NCBI GenBank assembly: GCA_963799925.1
Contig: CAWCYZ010000001.1
Span: forward strand, 496,001-560,000
From: DATBQN01 sp963799925
GTDB taxonomy: Bacteria; Acidobacteriota; Thermoanaerobaculia; Multivoradales; UBA5704
Reading direction: 5' to 3'
Length of the DNA stretch: 64,000 nucleotides
Shown here: positions 1 to 8,746 of the stretch, in pieces
Position numbering within the stretch: the first letter of the stretch is position 1
Layout: each line of letters opens with the position of its first letter
Notes under the pieces: generated by a model
What the model saw: only the letters and a program-made list of their open reading frames with translations
What the model was told of the DNA's origin: nothing
Database searches by the model: none
Position numbers and translations under genes: made by a program

Positions 1-1
1 C

Positions 2-1612
2 GACTTCGTCCACCAGAACGGCATGACCGGCAGGCTCTACATGCCGGAGATCATGGGGCCGGGGGTGGCGCTCGTCGACGTCGACAACGACGGCGACCTG
101 GACGTCTTCCTGGTGCAGGGCGGCCCCCTCTCGGCGGCGGCCGCCGGCCGGCGCCCGGCCGGCGCCGGCCACCGCCTGTTCCGCAACGACGCGAAGCCGG
201 GCAAGGACGGCCGGCGCGAGCTCCGCTTCACCGACGTCACGGCGGCGAGCGGCATCACCGCCGGCTGCTACGGCATGGGGGTGGCGGCCGGCGACTACGA
301 CAACGACGGCTGGCCGGACCTCTACGTGACCGGCCTCGGCTGCGCCCAGCTCTGGCACAACAACGGGCCGGACGCCCACGGCGACGTCACCTTCACCGAC
401 GTGACGGCGAAGAGCGGCACCGCCAATCCCCACTGGGGGGTGAGCGCCACCTTCTTCGACTACGACCGCGACGGCTGGCTCGACCTCTACGTCGGCAACT
501 ATCTCAGCTTCTCCTACGGCGCCAGGCCCTGCCGGACGGCCGCCGGCGAGCCCGACTACTGCGGGCCGGTGGCCGCCGACGCGGTGCCCGGCCGCCTCTT
601 CCACAACCGCGGCGACGGCACCTTCGAGGACGTGACGGCGAAGAGCGGCATCGGCGGCGAGTACGGGCCGGCGCTGGGGGCGGTCGCCGCCGACCTCGAC
701 GGCGACGGCTGGCCCGACCTCTACGTGGCGAACGACGAGACGCCCAACCAGCTCTGGATCAACCAGCGCAACGGCACCTTCAAGAACGTGGCGCTCGTCG
801 CCGGCTGCGCCGTCGGTCCGGACGGGCGGCCGCAGGCGAGCATGGGGGTCGACGCCGGCGACTTCGACGGCGACGGGCGCGAGGACCTGTTCATGGACAA
901 CCTGACCGGCGAGGGGGACGCGCTCTATCGCAATGTCGCCGACGCCGGAGGCCTGGTCTTCGAGGACGCCTCGATCGCGAGCGGCCTCGCCCTGCCGTCG
1001 CGGCCGCTCACCGGCTTCGGCGCCGCGTTCCTCGATTACGACGACGACGGCCGGCTCGACCTGCTGACCGTCAACGGCGCGATCAAGATCATCCCCAGCC
1101 AGCACCGGGCCGGCGATCCGCTGCCGCTGCGCCAGCCGCGCCAGCTCCTCCACAACCTCGGCCAGGGGAGGTTCGCCGACGTCACGGCGGCGGCGGGCGC
1201 CGCCTTCGCGGCGCCGGCGGTGGGCCGCGGCGCCGCCTTCGGCGACCTCGACGACGACGGCGCGGTGGACGTGGTGGTGGCCGACAACGACGGTCCGGTG
1301 CGGCTCTTCGTCAACCAGGTCGGGCGCCGCCATCACTTCCTCGGCCTGCGCCTGCTGACCGGCAAGCGCGACGCCCTGGGCGCGCGGGTCGAGCTGCGGC
1401 GGAAGGGACAGGGAGCCCTCGTGCGGCATGCCCACGCCGACGGCAGCTACGCCTCGGCGAGCGACCCGCGGGTGATCTTCGGGCTCGGCGAGAGCCCGGA
1501 GACCGGCGAGGTTCTGGTGCGCTGGCCGGATGGCCGGCGCGAGACCTTCCGTGGCCTCCACGCCGACGTCTACACGACGCTTCGCCAGGGGAGCGGGACC
1601 GCGTCGCCGTGA
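2..1612 (+). CDS. CRTAC1/UnbV-like FG-GAP repeat protein, 5' truncated
   Basis: The reading frame is open from the first bases of the window, and the text before the first ATG (position 23) already looks like family sequence, so the true start lies upstream. Seven calcium-loop motifs of the type DxDNDGxxDLY are spread over the protein (for example DVDNDGDLDVF, DYDNDGWPDLY, DLDGDGWPDLY, DLDDDGAVDVV), as expected for FG-GAP/VCBS beta-propeller blades. The last 70 or so residues match the ASPIC/UnbV domain that ends CRTAC1-type proteins (RWPDGRRETFRGL). Such proteins are exported, and their biochemical role is mostly unknown. The stop overlaps the next start as GTGA, so translation of the TPR gene downstream is probably coupled. 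Family call is confident; function is not. Confidence 0.85.
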   Translation, partial: DFVHQNGMTGRLYMPEIMGPGVALVDVDNDGDLDVFLVQGGPLSAAAAGRRPAGAGHRLFRNDAKPGKDGRRELRFTDVTAASGITAGCYGMGVAAGDYDNDGWPDLYVTGLGCAQLWHNNGPDAHGDVTFTDVTAKSGTANPHWGVSATFFDYDRDGWLDLYVGNYLSFSYGARPCRTAAGEPDYCGPVAADAVPGRLFHNRGDGTFEDVTAKSGIGGEYGPALGAVAADLDGDGWPDLYVANDETPNQLWINQRNGTFKNVALVAGCAVGPDGRPQASMGVDAGDFDGDGREDLFMDNLTGEGDALYRNVADAGGLVFEDASIASGLALPSRPLTGFGAAFLDYDDDGRLDLLTVNGAIKIIPSQHRAGDPLPLRQPRQLLHNLGQGRFADVTAAAGAAFAAPAVGRGAAFGDLDDDGAVDVVVADNDGPVRLFVNQVGRRHHFLGLRLLTGKRDALGARVELRRKGQGALVRHAHADGSYASASDPRVIFGLGESPETGEVLVRWPDGRRETFRGLHADVYTTLRQGSGTASP

Positions 1613-3333
1613 AAGGCTCCCGGCGGCCTATCGACCGCGCCACGTGCCGGGGTGCGCTCTTCCTCTCGCTGCTGCTCTCGATCGCCCTCCAGCCTGCCGC
1701 GGCGTCATCCCCTCCCGTCCTCCGCCCCGTCCCGACGCCCGACACCGCGCGCATGGAGCCGGCGGTCCGCGAGCAGCTCGACGCGGCGCGCCGGAAGCTC
1801 GCCGCGGCGTCGAGCCCGTCGACCGGCCGGCCGCCTTCCGCCGCGGCCGAGGCCTACGGCGAGGCCGGGAGCCTCTACCTCCTCTACGGCCTCCTCGACG
1901 CCGCCGTCCCGGCCTTGGCCGACGCCGAGGCGCTGGCGCCGCGGGACGCCCGCTGGCCCTATTACCTGGGCGTCGCCGCCGAGCAGCAGGAGGACACCGA
2001 GGCGGCGCGCGCCGCCCTCTCGCGCGCCCTGGCGCTCGCGCCGGGAGACGTCCCCACCCTGCTTCGCCTGGGCGAGATCGAGCTCCTCGCCGACCGGCCG
2101 GAGGCGGCGCGCGAGCGCTTCGCCGCCGCCCTCGCCAGCGAGCCGGGCTCGGCCGCGGCGCACGCTGGGCTCGGCCGGGCGGCGCTCGCCCGGCGCGATG
2201 CCGCCGCCGCCATCGAGCACTTCACCGCCGCCCTCGCCGCCCAGCCGCGGGCGGCCTCGCTCCACGCCCAGCTCGCGGCGGCCTACCGGCAGTCGGCGCA
2301 GCTCGACCGCGCGCGCCAGGAGGCGAGCCGGTATGCGGCAACCGGGGGCGAGGGGAGGGTCGCCTTCGCCGACCCGCGGATGGACCGGCTGGCGGCCATC
2401 GATGCCGGCGCCAAGGGGCATGCCGCCCGCGCCACCCGCGCCCTCGAGGCCGGCCAGCTCGCCGCCGCCGCCGAGGAGTACGGCAAGGCGCTCGCCGCCG
2501 CGCCAGGCGATGCCGACGCCTGGGCGAACCTCGGCGTGACGCGCCAGCGGCTGGGCGACGCGGCGGGCGCCGAGGCGGCGTACCGCAAGGCGATCGCCCT
2601 CGCCCCCGAGGCGCCGCGCCCGCGCTACAACCTGGGGACGCTCCTCGCCCAGCGCGGCGAGGTGAAGGAAGGGATCGAGCAGCTCGGCGCCGCGGCGCGC
2701 CTCGCCCCCGACTGGAAGGACGCGCGGGTCAACCTCGCGACCGCCCTCGAGTCGCGCGGCGACGCCGCGGCGGCGCTGACCCAGTATGACGAGATCCTCG
2801 CGCGCGATCCGGCCGACGAGACCGCCCGCTATCGGCGCGGCTTGGCGCTCCTCGCCCTCGGCCGGGCCGGCGACGCCGCCGCCGAGCTGGCGAAGGTCGC
2901 CGCCGCCGAGCCCGCCGCCGCCGAGCCGCGCGCCGCCCTCGCCGCCGCCCTTCTCCGCGCCGGCCGCGACCGCGAGGCGCGGAGCGAGCTCGAGCAGGGG
3001 CTCGAGCGCGCTCCCCAGGCTGCCGATCTCGCCGCCGCCCTCGTCCGCGTCCTCGCCTGCTCGGAAGATCCGGCGGTCCGCGACGGCGCGCGCGCCCTCT
3101 CCCTCGCCGAGCGCCTCCTCGCCGCCGGCGACACCCCCGAGCGCCAGGCCCTCGCCGCCATGGCCCTCGCCGAGCTCGGCCGCTTCCCCGAGGCCGTCGG
3201 CCGCCAGCGCCGCGCGATCGAGTCCGCGGCGGGGGCTCCCGGCGGGGCGCCGCCCGCCGCGCTCGCCCGCCTGCGCGCCCACCTCGCCCTCTACGAGGCG
3301 GGCAAGCCCTGCCGATCGCCCTGGAAGGGGTGA
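1609..3333 (+). CDS. Secreted TPR-repeat protein
   Basis: A 574-residue protein starting at a GTG that overlaps the previous stop. Residues 10-32 form a hydrophobic segment after basic residues and end in an Ala-rich site, a probable signal peptide. The rest is a long run of 34-residue tetratricopeptide-like units (for example YLGVAAEQQEDTEAARAALS, NLGVTRQRLGDAAGAEAAYR, NLATALESRGDAAAALTQYD), giving at least ten helical hairpins. TPR proteins are scaffolds for protein contacts. Pairing with an FG-GAP/UnbV protein is frequent in Acidobacteriota and Planctomycetota-like genomes, so I infer the two work together outside the cytoplasm. No catalytic domain is visible. Confidence 0.8.
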   Translation: MKGSRRPIDRATCRGALFLSLLLSIALQPAAASSPPVLRPVPTPDTARMEPAVREQLDAARRKLAAASSPSTGRPPSAAAEAYGEAGSLYLLYGLLDAAVPALADAEALAPRDARWPYYLGVAAEQQEDTEAARAALSRALALAPGDVPTLLRLGEIELLADRPEAARERFAAALASEPGSAAAHAGLGRAALARRDAAAAIEHFTAALAAQPRAASLHAQLAAAYRQSAQLDRARQEASRYAATGGEGRVAFADPRMDRLAAIDAGAKGHAARATRALEAGQLAAAAEEYGKALAAAPGDADAWANLGVTRQRLGDAAGAEAAYRKAIALAPEAPRPRYNLGTLLAQRGEVKEGIEQLGAAARLAPDWKDARVNLATALESRGDAAAALTQYDEILARDPADETARYRRGLALLALGRAGDAAAELAKVAAAEPAAAEPRAALAAALLRAGRDREARSELEQGLERAPQAADLAAALVRVLACSEDPAVRDGARALSLAERLLAAGDTPERQALAAMALAELGRFPEAVGRQRRAIESAAGAPGGAPPAALARLRAHLALYEAGKPCRSPWKG

Positions 3334-3379
3334 ACGACAGGAAAGGGCCGCGCGCGCGTCGCGGGAGTGAACCGGCCGG

Positions 3380-4012
3380 TTAGAGCCCGTCGACGAACGA
3401 CGCCGCGGCCGCGACGGCGGCGGCGAGGTTCTGCGCTTCGGTGCGGCCCGACGACACCCGCGGCTTGAAGGAGTGGTCGCCGTCCGGGAGGAAGGCGACG
3501 CGGAGGGCGGGCGACAGGTCGTAGCCCGCGATCTCCTCCGGCGAGCCGAAGGGGTCGCGCGTCCCTTGCAGGACGAGGGCCGGCGTCCGCAGGTCGTGCA
3601 GGTGCGCCGTCCGCAGGCGCTCGGGGGACTTCGGCGGGTGGAACGGATAGCCGAGGCAGACGAGGCCGCGGGCGCCCGCCGCGTCCGCCACCAGGCTCGC
3701 GATGCGGCCGCCGAGCGACTTGCCGCCGATCACCAGCTCCCTTCCGCCGCCGAGCTGCTCGATCACCTCGCGCCAGGCGCGCTCGAGGACCGGCTGCCGA
3801 TCGGGAGGCTTCCGTTCGCCGCGCTCGCGCCGCGCCCGCATGTAGGGGAGCTCGAAGCGCACCACGCGATGGCCGTGCGCCGCGAGGCCGCGCGCCATCG
3901 CCGCCATGAACGGCGAGTCCATCGGCGCTCCCGCGCCGTGGGCGAGGACGATCGTCCGCCCGCCGCCCTCGGCGGGGCCGTCGACGAGCCAGGCGGGATC
4001 GAGGGCGGTCAT
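3380..4012 (-). CDS. Alpha/beta hydrolase of the Tex30/KANL3 type
   Basis: A 210-residue compact hydrolase without signal peptide. The N-terminal LAHGAG oxyanion loop, the nucleophile elbow GKSLGG (Ser about 99), the acidic residue in GTRDPFG (Asp about 153) and the histidine in GDHSFKPR (His about 180) give a complete catalytic triad. The GGKSLGGRIAS elbow and short length match the Tex30/KANL3 (dienelactone hydrolase-like) group, whose substrates are not known in bacteria. It is convergent with the TPR gene and stands alone. Confidence 0.8.
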   Translation of the reverse strand: MTALDPAWLVDGPAEGGGRTIVLAHGAGAPMDSPFMAAMARGLAAHGHRVVRFELPYMRARRERGERKPPDRQPVLERAWREVIEQLGGGRELVIGGKSLGGRIASLVADAAGARGLVCLGYPFHPPKSPERLRTAHLHDLRTPALVLQGTRDPFGSPEEIAGYDLSPALRVAFLPDGDHSFKPRVSSGRTEAQNLAAAVAAAASFVDGL

Positions 4013-4044
4013 GCGGGATCGAGTCTATCGCTACGCCGCCGCCG

Positions 4045-4431
4045 CTAGCCGCCGCCGGCGCGCCGCTCGATCAGGTAGTCGAGCGCCACGGCGACCCCTT
4101 TGCGATATGGCAGCGACAGACCGATGACGACGACCGCCGCGGCGAGGACGGCGATCTGCCCGATCCAGACGACGCGCGGGCGGACGAGGAACATGACGAC
4201 GACGAGGAAGCCGGTGAGGCCGGCGGTCGTCATGTACATGAAGAACCAGGTGTCGCCGCTCCGCTCCTCGTAGCGCAGACCGCACACCGGGCAGCTCTCG
4301 CGCAGGCGGTTCCAGCCCTGGAAGAGCGGCCCCTCGCCGCAGCGCGGGCAGCGGTGCCGCAGGCCGCGGAGGATGGTCGCGAGCGGCGGCGCGGAGCGGG
4401 CGTGCGGCGTGTTCTCCCCCTCGCAGCGGCG
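4045..4431 (-). CDS. DUF983 zinc-ribbon membrane protein, start unresolved
   Basis: The frame reads an N-terminal region with two CxxC pairs (HRCPRCGEGPLF and ESCPVCGLRYEE), the sequence GDTWFFMYM, and two hydrophobic segments, which is the layout of DUF983 proteins. The previous gene stops in the same frame at 4432-4434, and I find no ATG, GTG or TTG between that stop and the first CxxC. The only standard start is the GTG at 4287, which lies inside the second CxxC and would remove the zinc ribbon. Either a non-canonical start (an ATC lies at 4374) or a base error upstream explains this. The given left boundary is the full open stretch, not a proven start. Confidence 0.6.
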   Translation of the reverse strand, partial: RRCEGENTPHARSAPPLATILRGLRHRCPRCGEGPLFQGWNRLRESCPVCGLRYEERSGDTWFFMYMTTAGLTGFLVVVMFLVRPRVVWIGQIAVLAAAVVVIGLSLPYRKGVAVALDYLIERRAGGG

Positions 4432-5319
4432 TCAGCGCAGCCCGCCGCCCTCCTGGGCGACGGCGACCGCGAAGAGATGGAAGCCGCCGCGGGCGCTCCG
4501 CTCGTCCTCCGCCGCGAAGCCCGGCCAGCGGGCGGCGGGCGCCGTCCGCCCGCCGCCGGCGCCCAGCCCCTCCCGCCATACCCCGACGTACCGCGGCCTG
4601 CCGTCATCGCCCGCGTAGATGGCGAGCGCGGCGAGATCCAGCTTCTCGGCCCGATACGCTCTGTCCCGCGCCGCGAAGGCCTCGCCGTCGAGCCCCGGCT
4701 CGAGCCGCTCGACGCCGCTCCCCGCCTGCCAGAGGCCGGCGTAGGCGAGCTGGCCGTCGCGGTCTCGGACGGCGGCGAGGGCGGCGAGGCGCAGCCCCTG
4801 GCCGGCGAGCGCGCGGTCCTGGCCGACGAAGGCGTCCCACGGCCCGGCCTGGAAGAGCCACTGCCCACCGTCGCCCATGCCGCTCCTCCAGACGCCGAAG
4901 TAGGCCGTCTGCCCGTTGCGGTCGAAGGCGGTGAACGCGGCGAGCCGGAGCCCTTCTCGGGTGTAGACCGCGTGCTGCGCCACGAACTGCTGCCAGGCCA
5001 TCGCCGGCCGCATCCGCTGCTCCCCGCTCGCCTGGGCGCTGCGCCAGACGCCGGCGTACATCGCCGTCTCGGTCGCCCGGTCGTAGTACGCGGCGACCGA
5101 CGCCAGCCGCAGGCCCTGGGCGACGAAGCCGCCGTCGCGCCGCTCGAGCTCGGGCCACGGGCTCGCCGGGATCGTCCGCGCCGTGCCGGCGCTACCCCGC
5201 CAGATGCCGGCGTAGAGCAGCTCCCGACCCGCCGGCGCGGGGCCGACCCCGGCCGTCACGGCCCCCGCGAGCAGCGCCAGCGCCGCGAGGAGCGGCAGGG
5301 GGCGCAAGGGGGCGGTCAT
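4432..5319 (-). CDS. Secreted protein with tandem YxGxW repeats (BTRD1-like)
   Basis: A 295-residue protein with an N-terminal hydrophobic segment (LPLLAALALLAGAVTAG) suitable for a signal peptide. The mature part consists of five or six units of about 45 residues, each ending in a [YR]xGxW motif (LLYAGIWRG, AMYAGVWRS, AYFGVWRSG, LAYAGLWQA, RYVGVWREG) and each containing a QGLRLAA-type segment. This pattern fits Bacterial tandem repeat domain 1, found in exported proteins of unknown function and some serine-type hydrolases. No catalytic domain is attached here. It lies directly upstream of the DUF983 frame. Confidence 0.65.
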   Translation of the reverse strand: MTAPLRPLPLLAALALLAGAVTAGVGPAPAGRELLYAGIWRGSAGTARTIPASPWPELERRDGGFVAQGLRLASVAAYYDRATETAMYAGVWRSAQASGEQRMRPAMAWQQFVAQHAVYTREGLRLAAFTAFDRNGQTAYFGVWRSGMGDGGQWLFQAGPWDAFVGQDRALAGQGLRLAALAAVRDRDGQLAYAGLWQAGSGVERLEPGLDGEAFAARDRAYRAEKLDLAALAIYAGDDGRPRYVGVWREGLGAGGGRTAPAARWPGFAAEDERSARGGFHLFAVAVAQEGGGLR

Positions 5320-6101
5320 CGATGGGGTTCCTGGCGCGGCGGGCCGGCAGGGCCGCGAGAACGGAGTATAGGGCGCACGGGCGCACGGGCGCGCCGGGCA
5401 CCCGGGCCCGCGGCGCGCGGCGCGCGCCCATCGTGAGCTGACCAGCTGGTCGAGCGGAAGTGTCAGGAAGTTACGCTAGATCCATGCAGGCATGATCTGC
5501 AACCCTACAAATCTCCTTCGCCCGTTTGGAATGAACGCTGGACTGTCGCCTGTCAATCCTCCCACGCGGTGGGCATCGCCTGAAAAGATAGGAACCAACG
5601 CCCGCGGAGCTTCCGGACGACCGTTCCCGGCGGGAACACGGGTCATTTTGCATAAAGCTCGGTCTATTTAGCCTGGAACTTAGCCATGCTCCTGACAAGC
5701 GTAGCCAAATCCACCGAAGGGAAGGTTGTCCACTCTCTCCGAGAACACCCGACGTGCTTCGGCGGCAGCCAATTCGTCGTGAGTCATCTCAGCCTTGTCG
5801 GCAAGCAACACCACCTCCCAACCTCCGTGTGCCATATCGTCGGGAAAACAGCGCCTCGAAGGAGCCCTGTGTGACTCCCTGGGGGTCCGCGCTGACGCGC
5901 GGGCTCTCGACGAAGAAAGTACCGATCGACAAGCCGATACGCGCGCCGCCTCCTGCCGTCCGGTGGCGCGGAGGAGGCGGGGGCGGCCGCCGTAGAGACG
6001 CCCCAGTCCGTGACCACCAACCTACCGAGTCCACCGCCGTCGGGGCGTCTCCACGCCCCCAAAGGCCACCAACGCCGGCGACATGCCACGGCGGCGGCCC
6101 G
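5320..6101. other. Gene-poor, partly lower-GC intergenic region
   Basis: From about 5460 to 5870 base composition drops clearly below the flanking genes, which suggests acquired or decayed DNA. Apart from a weak 51-codon frame (separate entry) I see no supported gene. At 5995-6004 and 6042-6051 there is a perfect 10-bp inverted repeat (GAGACGCCCC / GGGGCGTCTC) with a 37-base spacer, just beyond the 3' end of the M48 peptidase gene; it may help end that transcript, although no T-run follows. Confidence 0.5.
5680..5835 (-). CDS. Possible small protein, 51 codons
   Basis: A short ATG-to-TAA frame in the low-GC patch. It encodes a hydrophilic, acidic stretch (ADKAEMTHDELAAAEARRVF) that looks more protein-like than neighbouring frames, followed by a Gly/aromatic tail (LPFGGFGYACQEHG). 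I recognise no family. It could be the remnant of a larger decayed gene. No clear ribosome binding site was found, so this is a weak call. Confidence 0.25.
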   Translation of the reverse strand: MAHGGWEVVLLADKAEMTHDELAAAEARRVFSERVDNLPFGGFGYACQEHG

Positions 6102-7589
6102 CTACGACGGCGGCTCGGGGCCGACCACCCGCTTGACGGCGGTGCCGCCGGCGATGAGGGCGCCGCCGGCGACCTGGTTGATGACCGAGAGCGTCGCGAA
6201 GTCGACGGTCGAGGGGAGCTGCGAGGCGAACTGCTCGAGCGTCATCGTCGACGGCAGACGGACGACCTCGACGCGCTTCGGCTCGACCTCCAGGGCTCGC
6301 CGGTCGGTAACGCGGGAGAAGGTGGCGAGCGCGCCGGTCACCTCGGCGCCGTGGTCCTCCCAGCGCGCCGTCGTGGCAAAGCCGAGCAGCCGATAGACCT
6401 TGCCCTTGGACTCGACGAACGCGGCCACCCCGCGCAGAGCGGTCCGGTCGGTCGCCGCCGCAAAGCCGGCGGCGATCGCGGGCAGGCTGCCGCCGATCTC
6501 GACACGGGCGCCCTGCTGGATGCCGCTCCGGCCGAAGAACTGCCCCGCCGCCGCCGCGGCCGAAGCCTCGGTGGAGAGCGTCAGGGTGATGGCGGCGCTC
6601 TGATCGGGCGCCGTCCCCGAGACCGACGACCGCTCGTTCGCCGTCGTCCAGCCGGTCGGGAAACGGAGCTGGACGCCGAGGTCCGGCTGCACGAAGAGGC
6701 TCCCCTGGAAGTAGCCCTGGCGCGGGTCGTCGCCGAAGACCAGGTGATCGATGGCCCGCAGGTACGCTTCGCGCTCGACGGTGCGGGTGGCGAGGTCGCC
6801 GCCGACCTCACCCACCGCCGCGGCGATGCGGCGCACCCGATCGGCCGGCGCCGGATGGGTCGCCAACCAGTTGGGCACCCGGCTCGCCGCCGTCTGCTGC
6901 CGCTCCACCCGGTCGAGCATCTGGAAGACCTTCGGCATCTCGCGCGGGTCGTAGCCGGCGCGGCTCATATAGCGCAGGCCGAGGTCGTCCGCCTGGCTCT
7001 CGTCGTTGCGGCTGTAACGGAGGAAGAGAAGCCCGAGGCCCCCCTGGGCGAGGCCGGAGAGGCTCGCCAGCTCGGGGCGGAAGATCATGCCGGCGAGGAG
7101 CCCGATCTGCGCCAGCTCCGACTTGCTCTGCTGCTGGACGCTGTGGCGCGCCGTGACGTGGCCGATCTCGTGTCCCAGGACGCCGGCGAGCTCGGCTTCC
7201 GAGGTCAGATAGGTCAGCAGGCCGCGGGTGAGATAGACGAAGCCGCCGGGGAGGGCGAAGGCGTTGACCGCCGGGTCGTCGACGACGTGGAAGGCCCATG
7301 GCAGGCTGGGACGCTCGGTCACCGCCACGAGCTTCGCCCCGACGCGGGCGACGTAGGCCTGCAGCGCGTCACCGGGATAGAGGCCGAGCGACTGGTCGAC
7401 CTCCTGAGCGGCGTCGCGGCCCATCGCGATCTCGCGCTGCTCGCCGACCAGCGAGACCTGCGGGCGGCCGGTCGCCGGATTGGTGGCGCAGGCGGCCGCG
7501 AGGAGCCCGCCGACGAGGAGGGCCATGACGGCCACCGCGCGCGCCGCGCCGCCGCTCCTCCACCCTGCCCTCTCGATCGCCATCGCCAT
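6102..7589 (-). CDS. M48-family zinc metallopeptidase, probable lipoprotein
   Basis: A 495-residue protein. An N-terminal hydrophobic segment ends at LAAACATNP, a probable lipobox with Cys 34. The M48 active site HEIGH lies at about residues 140-144, with the third zinc-ligand region at NDESQADDLGL, then the conserved SRAGYDP and THPAPADRVRRI segments typical of BepA/LoiP-like outer-membrane quality-control proteases. A roughly 230-residue C-terminal extension has no recognised domain. The start is one of the two ATGs at 7589/7583. A copy of the palindromic repeat begins 12 bases upstream (7601), so this gene's ribosome binding site and promoter must lie in or beyond that element. Confidence 0.85.
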   Translation of the reverse strand: MAMAIERAGWRSGGAARAVAVMALLVGGLLAAACATNPATGRPQVSLVGEQREIAMGRDAAQEVDQSLGLYPGDALQAYVARVGAKLVAVTERPSLPWAFHVVDDPAVNAFALPGGFVYLTRGLLTYLTSEAELAGVLGHEIGHVTARHSVQQQSKSELAQIGLLAGMIFRPELASLSGLAQGGLGLLFLRYSRNDESQADDLGLRYMSRAGYDPREMPKVFQMLDRVERQQTAASRVPNWLATHPAPADRVRRIAAAVGEVGGDLATRTVEREAYLRAIDHLVFGDDPRQGYFQGSLFVQPDLGVQLRFPTGWTTANERSSVSGTAPDQSAAITLTLSTEASAAAAAGQFFGRSGIQQGARVEIGGSLPAIAAGFAAATDRTALRGVAAFVESKGKVYRLLGFATTARWEDHGAEVTGALATFSRVTDRRALEVEPKRVEVVRLPSTMTLEQFASQLPSTVDFATLSVINQVAGGALIAGGTAVKRVVGPEPPS

Positions 7590-7600
7590 CGACCCCGCTG

Positions 7601-7698
7601 GGTACTGGCTCCGTTTGGTCCCGACGGCCGCCTGGAAGGGGGTTCGGGCGGGTGGCCCGAGGGCGGTCGCCCGCAGCGGACCAAACTGCGCCAGTACC
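7601..7698 (+). repeat. Palindromic intergenic element, copy 1
   Basis: Left arm 7601-7621 and right arm 7678-7698 pair over 21 bases except for three central positions. The 56-base interior contains the shared core (GACGGCCGCCTGGAAGGG, then GGTTCGGG and GGGCGGTCGCCC). It is three bases shorter than the other copies near the left arm and carries a few substitutions. It sits between the divergent M48 peptidase and ATP-grasp genes. No open frame, transposase or known repeat family is associated. Confidence 0.85.
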
Positions 7699-7770
7699 GC
7701 TCGTTCTCTGCACGAATTTGCAAGTTCAGTGCCTCAGGCCGGCGCGGGCCTTGCAGTCCAGCCGAGAGCC

Positions 7771-8746
7771 ATGAACATAACGATACTTTCCGATGTGGAC
7801 CGCGAAGGCGCCGACTGCGACCCCGTCGTCGATCAGGTGAAGAAGGCTCTGGCGCAAAACGGCCATCGCGCCTCGGTGCTGGCGGTCCACGGCGACATCA
7901 AGAAAATGCTCGCCGGTCTCTCCCGCCGGAAGCCCGACCTCGTCTTCAACCTCGTCGAGAGCTTCGGCGGCGAGACCGGCGGCGACGTCGCGGTGGCGGG
8001 TCTCCTCGACCTCTTGAAGCTGCGCTACACCGGCAGCGGCCCCGGCGAGCTCTATCTCCGCCAGGACAAGGCGCTGGCGAAGAAGGTGCTCGCCTTCGAC
8101 AAGATCCTCTATCCCGACTTCGCCGTCTTCTCGAACGACGCCGGCTTCGAGACCGGCGGCTCGCTGCGCATGCCGCTCTTCGTCAAGCCGCTCTCCGCCG
8201 ACGCCTCGATCGGCATCTCCGGCGACTCGCTGGTGCGCGACATGACGGCCCTGGTGGCGCGGGTCGAGGAGATCCATCGGAAGGTCGGCGACTCGGCCCT
8301 GGTCGAGGAGTACATCGAGGGGCGCGAGCTCTACGTCGGCGTGCTGGGGAACCGCGAGCCGGTGGCCCTGCCGCCGATCGAGATGGATTTCTCCGGCATG
8401 CCGGAGGGCATGCCGCGGATCGTCGGCTCGAAGGCCAAGTGGTCGAAGCGCAGCGCCGAGTACAAGGGCACCGAGTCGCGGCTGGCCGAGGACCTTCCCG
8501 ACGAGCTGAAGGCGCGGCTCCAGAAGGCGGCGGTCGACGCCTTTCGCGCTCTCCGCGTGCGCGACTACGGGCGGGTCGACCTGCGCCTCGCCGAGACCGG
8601 CGAGATCTACGTCCTCGAGGTCAACGCCAATTGCTACCTCGAGGCGGGAGAGCGAGTTCGCCACCGCGGCGGCGGCGGCCGGCCTCGAGTTCCCGGCGCT
8701 CGTCGAGCGCATCGCGCAGCTCGCCCTCGAGCGCTACGGCAGATAG
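7771..8746 (+). CDS. ATP-grasp, D-Ala-D-Ala ligase-like protein (frameshift near 8643)
   Basis: The ATG at 7771 opens a protein with ATP-grasp order: an N-terminal DPVVDQVKKAL region, LVFNLVESFGGE, the YTGSGPGELYLRQDKALAKKVL segment typical of D-alanine-D-alanine ligases, a lysine-binding strand PLFVKPLSAD, VEEYIEGRELYVG and the metal/ATP end YGRVDLR...YVLEVNANCYL. One extra base at about 8641-8646 moves the last 35 codons to another frame (SEFATAAAAAGLEFPALVER...), which ends at TAG 8744-8746. The total of 976 bases is one more than a multiple of three. Substrates are unknown; similar proteins are annotated as D-Ala-D-Ala ligase homologues outside peptidoglycan operons. Confidence 0.75.

Noticed and set aside
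1705..3282. Long minus-strand frame opposite the TPR gene
   Set aside because: Absence of stops is expected from the GC-rich TPR codons; no domain or signal supports it.
7601..7698. Rho-independent terminator or ordinary attenuator
   Set aside because: The same long element recurs four times with a conserved core, lacks T-runs and lies between divergent genes in two cases.
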